DNA from: Syngnathus acus | Lineage: Eukaryota; Chordata; Actinopteri; Syngnathiformes; Syngnathidae | DNA length: 64,000 nucleotides | Assembly: GCF_901709675.1 (NCBI RefSeq) | Contig: NC_051098.1 | Coordinates: 12,989,918 to 13,053,917, forward strand | Direction: 5' to 3' | Shown: one piece after another, positions 23,745-37,102 of the stretch | Layout of the letters: each line of letters begins with the position of its first letter | Numbering within the stretch: the first letter of the stretch is position 1 | Translations under genes and position numbers: made by a program | The notes under the pieces: generated by a model | The model's database searches: none | Told to the model about the DNA's origin: nothing | The model's input: only the letters and a program-made list of their open reading frames with translations

Positions 23745-26700
23745 AGTATCTGTTTTTAGGTGATGCTACGTCGCTATAAAACACGGAACTAACTTTCACT
23801 GACAACCCAGGTTAAACCAAGCTCCTTCCCGACAGGGTCTGGACCAAATGCCAGATCACAACATGTCATAGGCTAAAGCTAACCACAGATGCAGCATCAG
23901 CTACCGGTGTTAGCCTCGGCTAACTGCCACATCGATACACTTGAAGGTATAAATTTACATGGTAGTTGTCAGTCTATTTCTATAAAAAGGGGTTAACCCC
24001 TGTCACAGCTTGGATTCTCTTTCAGCTCCTCCCCAAACAATCTGATCCTGGAGTGTGTTTTCCACTCGCCGTGTTGACCTTCTCTTCACTCGTGTCGTCT
24101 TTGACAGCAACACCGTGGGATGGCTATCTCTCTCGGAGCCTGAAGCGGGAGGTCCACGGCCCTCGAAAAAAAACCACGAAAGAACCTTTTCCCCGATGCA
24201 CTCTCCCGACTCATCTCTGAACAAATATTTGGTCTCCGATGTTGTCAGGGGAGTGTAACTAAAAAGTGACGGAGGCAGCTCTTTGGAGTCAATCCAGGCT
24301 CCTCCGGAGCGTGACAAATTCCCTCCCGCCGACGGCGAGGTTCAATGGCGGCTCTGTTGTCGCAGCTTCGGGAAAAGGGATGTACGTTACATTTAATCTT
24401 CACTCGGCGGCTGTCAGTCAATGGCGCTCACATCCTTGTCATGTGGCGCACTGGGTCAATTCTTTTCACTCTGCCTCTTGACATCAGGCAGCGACAACAA
24501 AATGCGCTGACTGTCAAGACGAACGGAAAACTTCTACTCTATGTGTTGGTTTCGACAGGATCGGATAAAAGAGGTGGGTACCGACCAATACAATGATTTT
24601 GAATCCAAGACACCGAAAGCATTATTGAAATCAGATTTCAAACGTTTAGTAGCTTACATTTAGTTTCAATGCAACACATCCTCAGTTATAAGAAGGTATA
24701 CACATTGGGCAACAAAACTAACACAGTTGTTTATTTTTATTTTTATTGGATCGTATAGGTTATTGGTGGCTGTAAAATGATTTATCTTGGTCTCATTCTG
24801 TTCTCTACAAAAACCTGCCATTTGACCAGGGGTGCATATTACACCCAAAGCTGCATGAATATTGTACGTCCATATTCAACGCCGCCTGTATGGAATTAAT
24901 GCTCGCAATTCATTGGCTCATGGGAGCCTCCTGCGATAAATCATTCATGGAGTCGGAGCGATGCATTTAGAGGTAGTACGCGACTGGCCCCGGAGGAAGA
25001 CTCATTAGTCGAGTTTGCTTTTGCCGCGAGCCCGCGATATTCCGTGGGAGGAGCGGCAAACAGCGGGTCGGGGGAACCGTGGGGAATACCGCCGCTAACA
25101 TTCCGGGTGTCCCGCCATCATCGTCGAAACGAGAAAGACGCACTCGGGATTTTAAAGCTCACAAAGGATGTAGGTGATATTGATTTATGGGCTCCTCAGT
25201 CTTTCGTCCTCATTCATCATGCTGTCGGCACACGCGCATGGCTCATGTCAGTCCCAGGAGCCGGACTTCCTCTGTCTCTCGGCTGACCGCTTATTCTCAT
25301 GCTGGCGTAGCGACTCACGAGCATAACGTTTTTTAACCAGGCTGCTAGCTTAATGCTAATGATGATGCTAGCTTGATGCTCCTCTACTTATTTGGTATTC
25401 ATAAAAAGTTTTGCCATCAATGACATCGCTGCTTTTATGGATGTTTTAGACTTTTGCGACGTTATCGTATCATTATAGATATGAACGTACTTTTGTATCA
25501 AATTCAAAATTTGAGTACTGCGACGACACTAATTAGCGCAATGCTAAATAGCCACGTTCCTTGCCCTTGGATGACTAATTGAGCATCACGATAAATCTCG
25601 CAAGTCTGCTCAAAATTTAATGATCACCTTCAGGATGCTTTGCACTGCTCTCGTTATTATTTGCAGCGATATGACGTGATGACGATTTCAATTAGGCTTT
25701 GCTCTTCAATGTCATAGAATGAATACAAAAATCGGAGGAGAGGTACGTGAGCCATTACTTCTGTTTCAGATTAATAAAAGGACAGAAGAGGCCTCACGAT
25801 GGTTTTCCCTACGCTCACGAGTGTCGCCTCTCATCTGAATATTACACGTTCTCCATCTTGACCGGCTGCGCCCATAAAGGGCCCCGGCAAAGTCAACCCC
25901 AATTTATTTGGATAGACCGCAGCGGTAACAGGCTCATTTATATGCAGGCGTGAGCGCCGCATTATGTCTGTGCGTCTTGACTGGGGTTGTCACGGCGATC
26001 TCCCGGTCAGCCCGAGTGAATTAAAGACAGCGGCGGCGTTCGGATGAAGGGCCCTGTGCTCAATAATTCAAAGACGAACACGCAAATGTTCCCCACTTCA
26101 ATCATCACCTGCGGGGTGCAAAATTGTCTGTTGCTAAATTCAAAATGATAGCATGATGCAATTCTTCCCATTAGCTACCTTTCAATATTGTTATAATGTG
26201 TCATATTGTACAACCCAGCTGCTCTCACAAATTAATTTCAGCGGTTCTTCCGGCTCTCATCTGAATGTTCTCCCGCCGCTTGTTTTCCTCAGGTACTTCA
26301 GGTACATGCTAGCTAGCTTCATTTACGTTTTTAATTTCACATAGGCGTGAATGCTTTGTCTTTGTTTTTTGCGATTGGCAACCGATCTAGAAACCGTGCT
26401 CCTCGGCTCAATAAAGGCTGAGGAAAAAAACGCAGAGCACTGTACAAGGACGGCTGACGGTGAAATGATCCGACAAGGAACGCAACCCTATGTCAAACAA
26501 GCTAACGGTTTTCAAAAGGAGAAGCCCACATAAAGCCAAATTCAATCTATCAGCTCGCATTGTGGAACCAAAAGAATACTCACAGACTGAAAGCTACTTT
26601 CGATTGTGCTGTTAAAAGCGTAACTTCGCTATTTGTCACCCGCCAAGCGGAGGGGAAGGGAACGCACAACTGCAGAGGGGAGTATTTGCGCTACAGAACA

Positions 26701-27700
26701 ATCAATAAACGTATCAGTGGGCCACTTGAAAGTGCTGCCCTGCATCAAAGCCTCGGACTGCGGGGGGGGAGCTTTCTAAGCCGCCGCAACAGAAAAGTGT
26801 GAGGAAGCGGCGATGCGCGAGTTGTTCTAAAAAAAGAACATGAGATCTAACAATGGTTAGATATGCAGCAATGCGCCAAGAAATCCGACAGTCGTCTGTG
26901 GGTTGCTCGGACCTGTAAGTCGAATTCCCCCGGAGGCGTGCGGAGATCCAGAATAATAACCCGCAGCTCCAAAGGATGAAGTCAACGCAACTCTGCTTTT
27001 CCCTCCTCCGACCCAATGCGATTGTTTCCTTAGATTTACAGAGCGCGCTTGGCAAAAGCCGCCTTTCCGATTGTCGATCAATTTTATGCATAACAGAACT
27101 CGTGGCTGCTGTTCTAATTGTGTTTGCATTAGATCTCTTTTGGTAACACACCGGCAAACAGAGCTGAACCGCCCACTTGCACTCCATTGAACAAGAAAAT
27201 AGGGCCCGGGCTTCGTTGGCAGCGGGAGGATAAATTTGCCACTCTTCGGAAACAATCACACGTCTGGCAGAGCGCAAATGTTTACGGTGCACGGTGCGAA
27301 TACGACGGAAAAACGAAGCATTTTACCCGTCGGAACTATTTCGAAATAGCTGTTGACGTCTGTGCTAATGCTCCTGGGCTGACATTTGGGTTGGGGGGAG
27401 CAATTAATCATGCGTCCAAATGCCAAGCGATGCGCCCCGTTGACTGCCCAGGCGCTTTGCACCAGTGCCCCAACAATAGCCGTCAACTTGGTGCATCCAG
27501 GGGTACTGCAGACACCCGTGGAGGGACGCGCACAGCAGCCAGATCCTTCCACGGAACGTCACATGGTTGAGGCGCTCACTTGTGGCGGCTCGAGAAGCTT
27601 CGACTATAATCATATGTAAAATCAACTCCTCGTTAATCACAGGAGTTACGTTCCTCACCAAGCCCCCCTAAAAAAGGTTCCACACTCCTAACACAATATA

Positions 27701-27975
27701 TAGCTAGCTAGCTAGCTAGATAGCGGAGTAGCCAGTTACCCATCTAGATAGCTAAATAGCCAGTTAACCATCTCGATAACTAAAAAGCCAGTTGGCTAGA
27801 TAGCTAAATAGCCAGTTAGCCATCTAGATAGTTAAATAGCCAGTTAACCATCGAGATAGCTAGATAGCCAGTTAACCATCTAGATAGCCAGTTAGCCATC
27901 TACATAGCCAGTTAGCCATCTAGATAGCAGTTAACCATCTTGATAGCTAAAAAGCCAGTTAGCCATCCAGATAGA
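27701..27975. repeat. Degenerate minisatellite (AGCCAGTTARCCATCTAGAT units)
   Basis: About ten imperfect copies of a roughly 20-base unit, AGCCAGTTARCCATCTAGAT, alternate with longer ~30-base forms carrying an added GATAGCTAAAT. The block starts in a GCTAGCTAGC run. Copies differ by substitutions and small indels, so the array is old. It is not a CRISPR array: there are no unique spacers and this is a vertebrate genome. Confidence 0.9.
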
Positions 27976-30900
27976 TTTTTATTGCTAAAAATGGCTACTT
28001 TAAGCAACAATTGGAAAAAGCGTCAGCAACTTGAGTTTTTCTCGTCTTGCTTGTTGGACACATTTCACGGCGTGCTGCATTGTAACACCGCAACCTGCTG
28101 ATTCGAAGGAAGTTTGCGTTTCACGCTCAGCGCTCAACATTCCGGAGACACGCTGCCCTCTATTGATTCACAGCATCACAAAGAAGACACGATAGCATGT
28201 TCACATTGCCAATAAATTGGGCCTCGGAGACTCGACGCATTCCGCGCGGCCTGTCTGATGTCGAGGTTTGGAGCTGCGGCCGCCAACGTGTGGGTGTTGC
28301 TTTCTCTCCGAGGTGAACGCATCGTATAAGGAGGGGACGGTAAAAGAAAGCGCTGCAGAAATTTCTGGTGTAAGGAAAGCCAGAGGACGTGATGCACCTG
28401 ACATTCCCAACCCGCTAATCAACGGCGAGGGTGATTAATAGCTCGTACCGACTGTTGTCCCCATGGTAACACGCTCCCGCGAGTGCACGTGTTTGTCTGA
28501 ATGCTCACTCACTTCACTCCTCCACTTCAACAAAACGATGCATCAATAAATAGCTGCGCCAGTCTACGATGCGAGACTATTCCTTTCTTCAGTTATTAAT
28601 TTATTATAATTTATTATAAAGCAATTTACTGATACGGGGTTACGAAATATATCTTTTTCGACAAACTTTGTTTTCAACAAATTCGGTTCCGGAATTCATT
28701 AAAAAGTTCAAAGTTAAAATTTTTGAATAATTCAAATGCTACACAAGAGAATTACAAAATAAATGACATTTCATCGTAAAACAAAAAGTTAAAACATTGC
28801 AAATGCATTTACATTTTTTTTGTTTGCTCTTCTGTTTTTTTAGGATCTTATTTTGTTTTCCCCAACATAACATCAATAAATACTTCGGTGAAGAAATAAA
28901 CAAAAACTAGGAAAATACTTACAATATTGTAAAAAATTGTCAAAAGATGGAACTCTTAATACAAATTATTTAGAGGGAGGCATTCTATTAAATGTGATCA
29001 AAACAAGAGACGAAATTGCCCACATTGCAAATGTGACCAAAATGCAAATGTGACATTTACTTCAGCCAATTTTGCACCGTTGCCATAGACATGTCGATTT
29101 ACAACCAAAATGTTCCCCGATTGCTATTTCGAACTTTTTCCTGTTAAAAACACATTTGGGAGGAAAAATGTGCGAAAAAGCGTGGATGTGTAAAAAACAG
29201 TTTGGAAATCTGCCATACAAGCTATGCAACTGTTCTCACTGACATATCCCGGTCGTTAAAAATGATCCGCATGTCGTTTTGACCAAACGCTGAAAGGCAG
29301 TTTGACAGTTTGCTGAAACGAGTACAACATCTCACACGGCTTTTGTTTCACCAGGCGCATGCTGTTGTTGTTGTTTTTTTTTTTTCTTTGCTATGATTAA
29401 AAATGTGCTGACACGCCAGCTGCTCGTGGTTCACGCTGTTTCCTGAAAAGAACCTTCGGCATCACGCACTGTTCCCACAAACTTTGTGAATCGCTCGGTA
29501 TGATTAACTATGAGGCCACAATTCACATATTGATGTCCATAAAAAGAAACAAAGGAGAGCCAGTAGAAATAAATTCTTACCAGAGGATGTCCTAAAAAGC
29601 CAAAAGGCTTTTTTTTTTTTTTTATCCTATCATAATTTTACGACGTCTTACAGTATAACAGTGCCGACGTGACATTCTGCGACCGAGTCGATAACTAATC
29701 TTCGTCCTTGACGGCTGTTTGCTCGGGGGCATGCTAAGTGCGCCTCTCTCTGGAGTGTGACACGGTGACACTTTTGTCGCGACGCGGCTTTTAAAATTTA
29801 AATACAGAAAAGCCACTGTACGCAGAAGTCGCTCTCAGTTGGTGACCCCTGAGTAAACTGCTGTTATTCTTAGCAGAGGATAAAATAAGATATAATCTGT
29901 CTACAGGTGTTGCGCCACCATTTGTGTGCAAAAGTCCGTAAGGTTAGAACACGGTGCTAAAGATGCTATTTGTTAGCCCATCTGTGGCATTTTGCATTAC
30001 GCAAGTGCTATCAGGAGTTGTTTGAGCCCAGATGAGTTTCAAGAGCACGGAGAAGAGCACACGCTCGCTCCCAGCATGCATAATGAGCGGCGGTGGCGCC
30101 GTCATCAATAACCAGAATGGTGGCCAGGATACGCATGTTACAGTCGCCGGCATGAATGATGAGGCCGCTAAGTCAGAGGGCAGCCTTTGGAGACAGTGAT
30201 TTATTTATTGACTGTGTTTCTTCTTCGCTATGATTATGTTGCATACTAATTTGCTAGTTGCGATGAGGAAAATATCAGCTGTCACTTTCATTAACACTAA
30301 ACACTTTAAAACACTGAATCGAATGTGATACGTTTTGAGGCTTCCAATTATTATTTTTTTTCTTGAAAAGCCAGAATCTACGATATACTTGTATTGCCTT
30401 GATGATCCACGAGGGAGCAGTAATTCATTCATGCTGCAAGATGGTCTTGATGAAGGAAGAGACAATGCAACAACTCAGAACTCACATTAAAATTTAACCC
30501 AAGAATTGTTTTTTTTTTTTTAAATGTTCCTCACTCAAAATGGCAAAGCTGTTAAACTCCAAATTCAGTCCAGCATAGTTGAGGCGCCCGCACGCTCACA
30601 GCATGGGACTGCGAGTTTATTTCAAGTCACGTCAACGCCACCGGCTGAGCGATGCTAACGTCACTTTGTTAATTTCTCTCTCTCATTGCGCCCAAGTTTC
30701 CTTTTTTTTTTTTCTTCTCCTCTCCACTCCCTCTAAAGCGAGCGGAGCGAAGAACCCGTCGCCTTGCTGTGATCTGAGCACGCTGACTTTGATATATATT
30801 TTTAGAGAGTTTAGTCGTCCACGGCGCCTTAAAGAGCCGTCATGTTGATGGAGTGTCCCTGGACTCCAGGTGCTCGACTACACACACACTTTTAGGCGCA

Positions 30901-33900
30901 TATGCTCCTAGGGGATGAAAAGTGTTTTTTGTAATATCTTGATTGTACATATGGATTTCATGCATGAGCTAAAGTTAGACCCTGTAACTGACATGCACAG
31001 ATGTTTCATTTATTGTCTTATCCGAGTTTTTCTTTTTCCAATATCGCATTTTTCTATGGTCTGTGGGATTTATTTATATATTCATGAGGGGGGGGGTACA
31101 TCTGACAGTGGAGAAACCCTGTCGCGATTTTTTGGGGTGGAAGCAAAAGGCAGGAGTAAGCTCCGGAAAGAAAGAAAATATTTTCAAACAAAACGGTAAA
31201 CGCAGACGAATCAAAATGCTGAATTTTAAGTTGAACCATCATGACCTCCGTCATTTCACTGCATTAGGAATGCGTTGACATGAAGTGCTTGGTCAGTGAC
31301 ATTTGCGTGACATTAAAAGTGAGCGAAGAGCAGGAACGGCAGGTGAAACGCTCTCCGGTATGAAGGCAGCAGGTCGCGGCCTTCCGCTTTTCACGGTCTT
31401 GTTTTGGCTGGCCGAGATCGCGACAAGCAATGTGCAACGAAATGCCAAAGCAACGAGCGTGACCTCACAAATGTGAAGGGGCCAGATGGGCTCCATCCCG
31501 AGATTTCATAATATCGGATGAATATGCGGCATTGGAACGTGTTCGCTCACTTTACCTGTTTGGATCCATTTGGCCGTTCAATCAGAGAGAAAAATATCCA
31601 AAATATGTTCTTGCGGCGATGGTTGCGCTAAAACAAAAGTCAAACAAGGTGACGGATAAATGCGACGGTTTAACTGGAGGCTGTTTGTTGTTCTTTCCTC
31701 ACACTTCTTCAAAGGAGGCGAGAAAGTCTCAGAAAAAAAAAAAAAAACCAGCAAAAAAAAAAAAACAGCCAAGGTATTAGATTAGGCACTTCGCTTCCGA
31801 TGTGAGATGAAGCGGCTCTTTCCGTAGCCTCGCTTGGCCTTCAACGCTACGCAGGTAATCAAGTCAGGATGAGGACTCCGGTGTTTTTTTTTTTTTTTGG
31901 GGCTCAATGGCGACAGTGTATATAAAAAGATCAAATGGCTGGTTTATTCTTTTTTTATTTAAATCAAGAAATCATTTCGAAACTTAACCTATAACCCGTG
32001 TAACAACTGCAAAAAATATTTTAGAGATTGGAAGAAGAAATAAAGAACAGAAACTACAGTGGTTGCACAAGTGTGCACACCCTCTCCCTATCAGGCTCTT
32101 TCTATGCACATGCAACCAAAACTGCAAGATCTGCGCGGAGAAGCCACTTGATCGGAGTGATGGATGCCGCCGAGCCCTCGACATGCACACCTGCGCCCCA
32201 CTTATCGAATCCATGAATCAATTTAATGAGCACTGCATGGGGGTCGGGCCTTCAATAAGCCCCCCGGCGAGTTTTCGACTGTTTCGAGGCAATCGCCGCC
32301 TGACTAGTTTGGTCTTCCGACGTTCACGAGTTCAATCGTGGAGCACGGCGCTGCGGCTTGGGAAAGAAAAGCAGACACCTCGCATTGGTAATCGATACTG
32401 CGGCAGTGAAGTGATGGCTGGTGCCGTCATGCGTCCCATTTAGAGCGGAACGCTTTCGGGCCCGAGTTGGGCCGTTCTGTGATTTCCCACTGGAATTGGC
32501 CGCGCATCCGCCTGCTCTCTGGTCACGCTGTTCCTGCCCGCCACCGTCATCCGCTTCCTGGTGTCACGTTCGCTCTTTTGCTGCCTTAGGCTTGAACGAG
32601 TTCGACGGGCAGTGTACGGACCTCTTCTGATTGTTGGTTTCAGTATAAGATGAAAAAAGCGGCGCCGCTCCTTTGAAATTTCGAGAATACGGCTGAATGA
32701 AGTTAGAAAAAGGCTTTTTTTTTTTTTTAAACTCATTCACTGCCAATGACGGATAAAGACGTCAAAGGTCTATCTTAAGATGAGATGGCAGTGAAGGAGT
32801 TAATAGATACATTTGTGCATATGAGAGCAGATTGTTGGAATGTGAATGTTGGGGGGAGGAGCTAAGTTGAATTATTAAGTGAAGTTACGGCGAGTCTTTG
32901 TATTTCATGACCTCCCATTACTTCCATGACGTGCCAAATAAACGCGCTTCACTCCGCCCATTCGACCACAATCGGGATCCCGTCGTCACCAGGTCATCGC
33001 GCAAAGGACGAGCGGCCGACGTGGAGACGTCCGTGCTGCGGCACGTCGGAAGCAAAGACATTTTTCTTCATCCGCTGGCAACGCGAGGCCTAATGGAGTG
33101 TGAGAGTGACGGTCCCCCCCCCGCCACCTCACCGCGCCCCGTCCCCTCCTCTCTATTTGGCACGTTGAGTCACAGCCCCTATATGGGAGCTGCAGGCGAG
33201 AGGCCACGCTGTGTTCATCGGCGCTGATTCACGAGTAAACATGGCTGGCGGTAATTGGAGGCCGACGCAGCGGGAAGTTTTCGTACCTTTTGCGAGCACA
33301 TTACTCAATGGTTTCCAAAGTAAACGCCGTAGTGCTGGGTGGCAGCTTCTTGACATGCGCCACACATTTGGCGTTGCTTAACGTGTCAATGTTGGGTGAG
33401 ACTTCTAGCAGTTTCAAATATTAGCTTCAAGTCACCGGAGCGACACTTGTCAACTAAAGGAGCGCAAGTAACAGGATGATAGCAGAAAATATCTTTTGAT
33501 TTCATTTGTCACGGTGATCTGCTCACTCATTTTCTTTACGCCCATATATATATTTTTTTTGACTTCCGGTTGCACGCCGTTGCTTGGACTGGTTGCCTGA
33601 GCAACTTTCCCTCATATAAAAGTTCTTTGGGGTGGAACAAGAGCAAAGAGATAAATTGTGTCATTGCACTTTATCACTGGACTCGCTCACAACAAGTTGT
33701 TTTACTGCTTTCATGAATTTTATAAGAGCTGTCATTTATTACAACGGTGGTATATCGGGCGTGAAATGGCGTGCCGCTGCTGTCGCCAACTTCCATGGCG
33801 GCTCCTTCTTATTAGCTCTGCAAATGAGTGAAGGGAAATATCTCATTTACAACTTTGGGCTCCATTCTCTCCATTAATGATGCAAAGTGACACAAGCGCA

Positions 33901-33945
33901 CTTCCTGCCCCAAGGGGGAACCTACATGGGCCTCATTACAAGCTA

Positions 33946-33972
33946 CTTTTAATTAGTCTTTGTAATTAAAAG
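33946..33972. promoter_or_regulatory. Inverted pair of TAATTA homeodomain sites
   Basis: CTTTTAATTA and TAATTAAAAG are perfect 10-bp inverted arms separated by seven bases (GTCTTTG), each with a homeodomain core. A Fox-type AATAAACA follows at 34020-34027, and a long surrounding stretch is free of simple repeats. This fits a developmental enhancer, but conservation cannot be tested here. Confidence 0.35.
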
Positions 33973-35536
33973 ACGAATCAAGGGTGCCGAAGAAAAGCCG
34001 ACAGCAAAACTGATATGCCAATAAACATTTCCGTGTTAATTGGTCAACGGTCTCGCTTGCGCCGAGGCTTGAATTGCAGAAGGATGGCGAGGAGACACGC
34101 GTGAGGCCATCTTGACAAATTGACGGGGGGTGTTTAATAAGGAAGTCGGCTGGCTGGAACCTGTGACCTATTTGGGGCGACCATATGTCACAAGATGGAG
34201 TCCAGAAGGCGCCCATGTCATATTCTGCTCAAAGCATTTCCTATTAAACGTAGCCAACAGCGTCGGAGTGATTCATGGTGGCGGGTTAAATAGACCGTAA
34301 TCAGCCAATGATTTCCCGTTTTAATTAGTTGTAAAGACCTTTTGCACTCCTCTCAGATTGAGATTGAGAAGAGCCTTTCAAGTCAAGCTGTGGTTGTACA
34401 ACTCCTAAATCCTGACAAAGTTTTCAGGAACAATATGCCTTGAAAACCTCACAAGTCTAACTTCAAATCTGGAATCGACACAAACCCACAACGCTAAAAA
34501 AAAAACTGCCATGAGCTTTCACAAAAAAATATCTCTCCAATTCAACATTTAAACATTGTGTTGAACAACAATACCTTACAATAGTTTGAATTTCATATGC
34601 AAATTAAAAGCAAAGCGTGTAGAGTCACTGTTCCCAAAATACAGAGTGATCATTGACGACACCCTCTCGAATATGCATTTTCAAATTTCCGTTAATTCTC
34701 CTTTACTATTACAGGCTTTATAGTGAGGATAGTTTGATATATAATATTTGGATTTGAAAATATGGAGAAAAATCTGTCGAGAAAAAAACTTTTCATAAGT
34801 CTGAGCTGTGTGATAAAGTCACTTTTTTTTCCCCAACCCTGCATCCTCCTTTTTGCCTCAGCTCTGTTGTCCCGTCACTTTGGCCCCTTTATTAACACGT
34901 TTGCCGGCTTTAATAAAAATGGAAATTCCCAAACGGGGCCAATCTTTAAGAGGAATGGCAATAAGAGGAATTGGAGGAGATTTATAGGAGCTTCTGCAGA
35001 CCGGAAAGGATGTGCTCGCTTCCCAAACTTTCAACTAGAGACGCTTTTATTAGTCCTGCCGTGACGCTGACACCTTATGACTGGCTTTGAATTTTAATAA
35101 AGGGGGATTCTTTTTTTTTTTCCCCTTCTGCAATTCGCTGCCATCTAACTAACTCCGCGCGGTCATATTTCAGGACATTAAATAACATGACACAGAGCCT
35201 CTGTGAGCGCTTAACCTGTGGCCTACAAAATGGACTTGTTGGAATGATTCTCCTTTGGGGATGCCGCGTTCCGTGAGATGAGCGGGGAAATTAATTGCAT
35301 TACAAGAGACGGATGTTAGCGCCGCACTATGGATGTTAGACACAAAATCTTATTTGATTACTTTTGCAATGGCGCATGACATCATGAGTATCTGTTTCAC
35401 AGTTTATATGTGCTTCAACAGGACAATAAATGAATGAATGAAATATTGGCAGGTTATATAATGTTAATTAATGTATACAACTATTAAACTATTAAACACA
35501 ACACACATACACACGACTTACCAAATTCTCTTTCAG

Positions 35537-35684
35537 GCTGGCACAGTCCGAACTAGCCCTTGTTGCATGAAATGATGAAGCCTGCTCAGATGAGAGGAGA
35601 AACATCTTCCAAGACAACCACAACAGTCCACTTGCAGTCCATCCAATGCCCTGAAAATGAAATGATCAATGTGAATATTGACAG
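35537..35684 (+). repeat. Exon-like dispersed repeat with splice-like borders
   Basis: A 148-bp segment lies between an acceptor-like CTCTTTCAG and a donor-like GACAG|GTATGC. Its core (GATGAAGCCTGCTCAGATGA, then GAGGAGAAACATCTTCCAAG) resembles a phrase I recall as recurrent in fish transcripts and genomes. The best frame has an in-frame TAG near its start, so I do not call it coding. The family name is unknown to me. Confidence 0.3.
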
Positions 35685-35869
35685 GTATGCTAGCTTAATG
35701 CTAACAAACAACGCAGACGGGCTCATCAAATTAGCAACTTGCAGTAGTTAGATCTTTTTAATAGAGCAATTTGGCTCTGAATGTAGATTTTGGTCCAAGC
35801 TGGAATGTTCGGATTTGTGGTTTTTTTGTCGTTATTTCAAATTTACATTACCTCAAACTAAACAGTGTA

Positions 35870-35883
35870 CCGCCATCTAGTGG
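35870..35883 (-). promoter_or_regulatory. CTCF-like motif (perfect core match)
   Basis: On the minus strand CCACTAGATGGCGG matches all 14 positions of the consensus CCASYAGRKGGCRS. It lies about 2 kb upstream of the FBXO40 promoter. Binding is not shown. Confidence 0.4.
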
Positions 35884-36530
35884 TCCACCGTGTAAATAAA
35901 CCCAATACCGTCAAGAGTTGCACCAAAATTGCGAAATAGAGGTATTACGAACTCGCAAGAGAGGCATGGAGAGGGCTTTCTGTAATCATATAAAAAAAGC
36001 CAAGAACTTTTTTATTTTTGTACCACAGTGCCATCCGCTGGATCCCGAAGCTCTACTCCGTTCGACATGCGTAAGCTAGATCTTTATCCGACTTCAAAGC
36101 CATGGCAAATTCAGAAACGACTAGTTTCCACTACTGCCTTTGAACCTTTAAACTGCATAATTCAATCGTCGGACGCCCGCAGAACCGCCACGCAGTTCTA
36201 CAGCAAGAAAGCCTGCCCATAAAAATCAAATATATGCCGATTGCGGCGCCAACACACAGGAGAGCCAGGCAAGCATCTGCCTCTGATAGCGTCTCCATTG
36301 TGGTTGTGTCGGGGCCGGTGGAGACTTGCATGATGCACACTGTAGATTGTGGCTCTCCAGTGTGTGCGTGTGTGTGTTTGAGGAGGAGGTCCATGCAAGG
36401 GAATAGATGATGGTGCAGTCGGTGCAAATCAGTGCCATTAGTCAGCTTACAGGACCGGGTCGATGAATCTTCATGCTGCCTCAAATCACAGCACATAAAT
36501 GTGACCAACACAGTAGATGTATTACATACG

Positions 36531-36605
36531 CAGTGGTGCCTTGAGATACAAGTGCCCCAACGTACAACATTTTCGAATTACAAGCTGTTTTTTTTGGGGG
36601 TTTTT
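36531..36605 (+). mobile_element. hAT-like terminal fragment
   Basis: Begins CAGTGGTGCCTTGAGATACA and continues with CGTACAACATTTTCGAATTACAAG. This is the characteristic left end of a widespread hAT MITE group. No matching right end is visible, so it is truncated. Confidence 0.5.
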
Positions 36606-37088
36606 TTTTGGCTTTGACTTGAGGAGAGAGGGGAAAATCAATTCAGTTCACAATAAGTAGCAATTTGGCTAATAGTTAAGAATTAATCAAAAATAAGGCT
36701 TCAGGTTATATAAAGCCAGTCCTAGTTGAAATTTACTCTAAAACTAAACCTGAAACAAAAGAGAATTAATGCGCGTTGTGTAATTAAAACCAGGAAACAA
36801 TGCTAACTCAAAATAGAAAACGCCGTTAGCATGCTAACATTTAGCATCAATAATCAGAATCAGATGTAATGGCGGGTATAAAACGCTAAACAACAAATAT
36901 TTGGATATTGATATTTTCATTGATATGAATATTTGGAAAAGCAAATACCAAACTTAGACATATGATATAACAATACTCACTGTCTTATAATCTTCATCCT
37001 TAATGAAAAAGGACAAATTAATTACGACACCTGAGTTGAGTCGACAGCGGTGCTATTCTTCTTCGTTTGTCTGCATGCCTGTATTATA

Positions 37089-37102
37089 CTGCCTCCTGGT
37101 GG
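37089..37102 (-). promoter_or_regulatory. CTCF-like motif
   Basis: On the minus strand CCACCAGGAGGCAG, preceded by TTGG, matches 13 of 14 core positions. It lies about 0.8 kb upstream of the FBXO40 TATA box. Confidence 0.4.

Noticed and set aside
26714-27292. 192-codon open frame on the minus strand
   Set aside because: No recognisable domain, no splice or promoter context, biased toward arginine and serine as in GC-rich chance frames, with overlapping frames open on both strands.
27701-27975. Possible CRISPR array
   Set aside because: The units are contiguous and degenerate without unique spacers, and the genome is vertebrate.
36898-36935. AT-rich imperfect palindrome around ATATTTGGATATTGATATTTT
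   Set aside because: The arms align only loosely; expected by chance in sequence this AT-rich.
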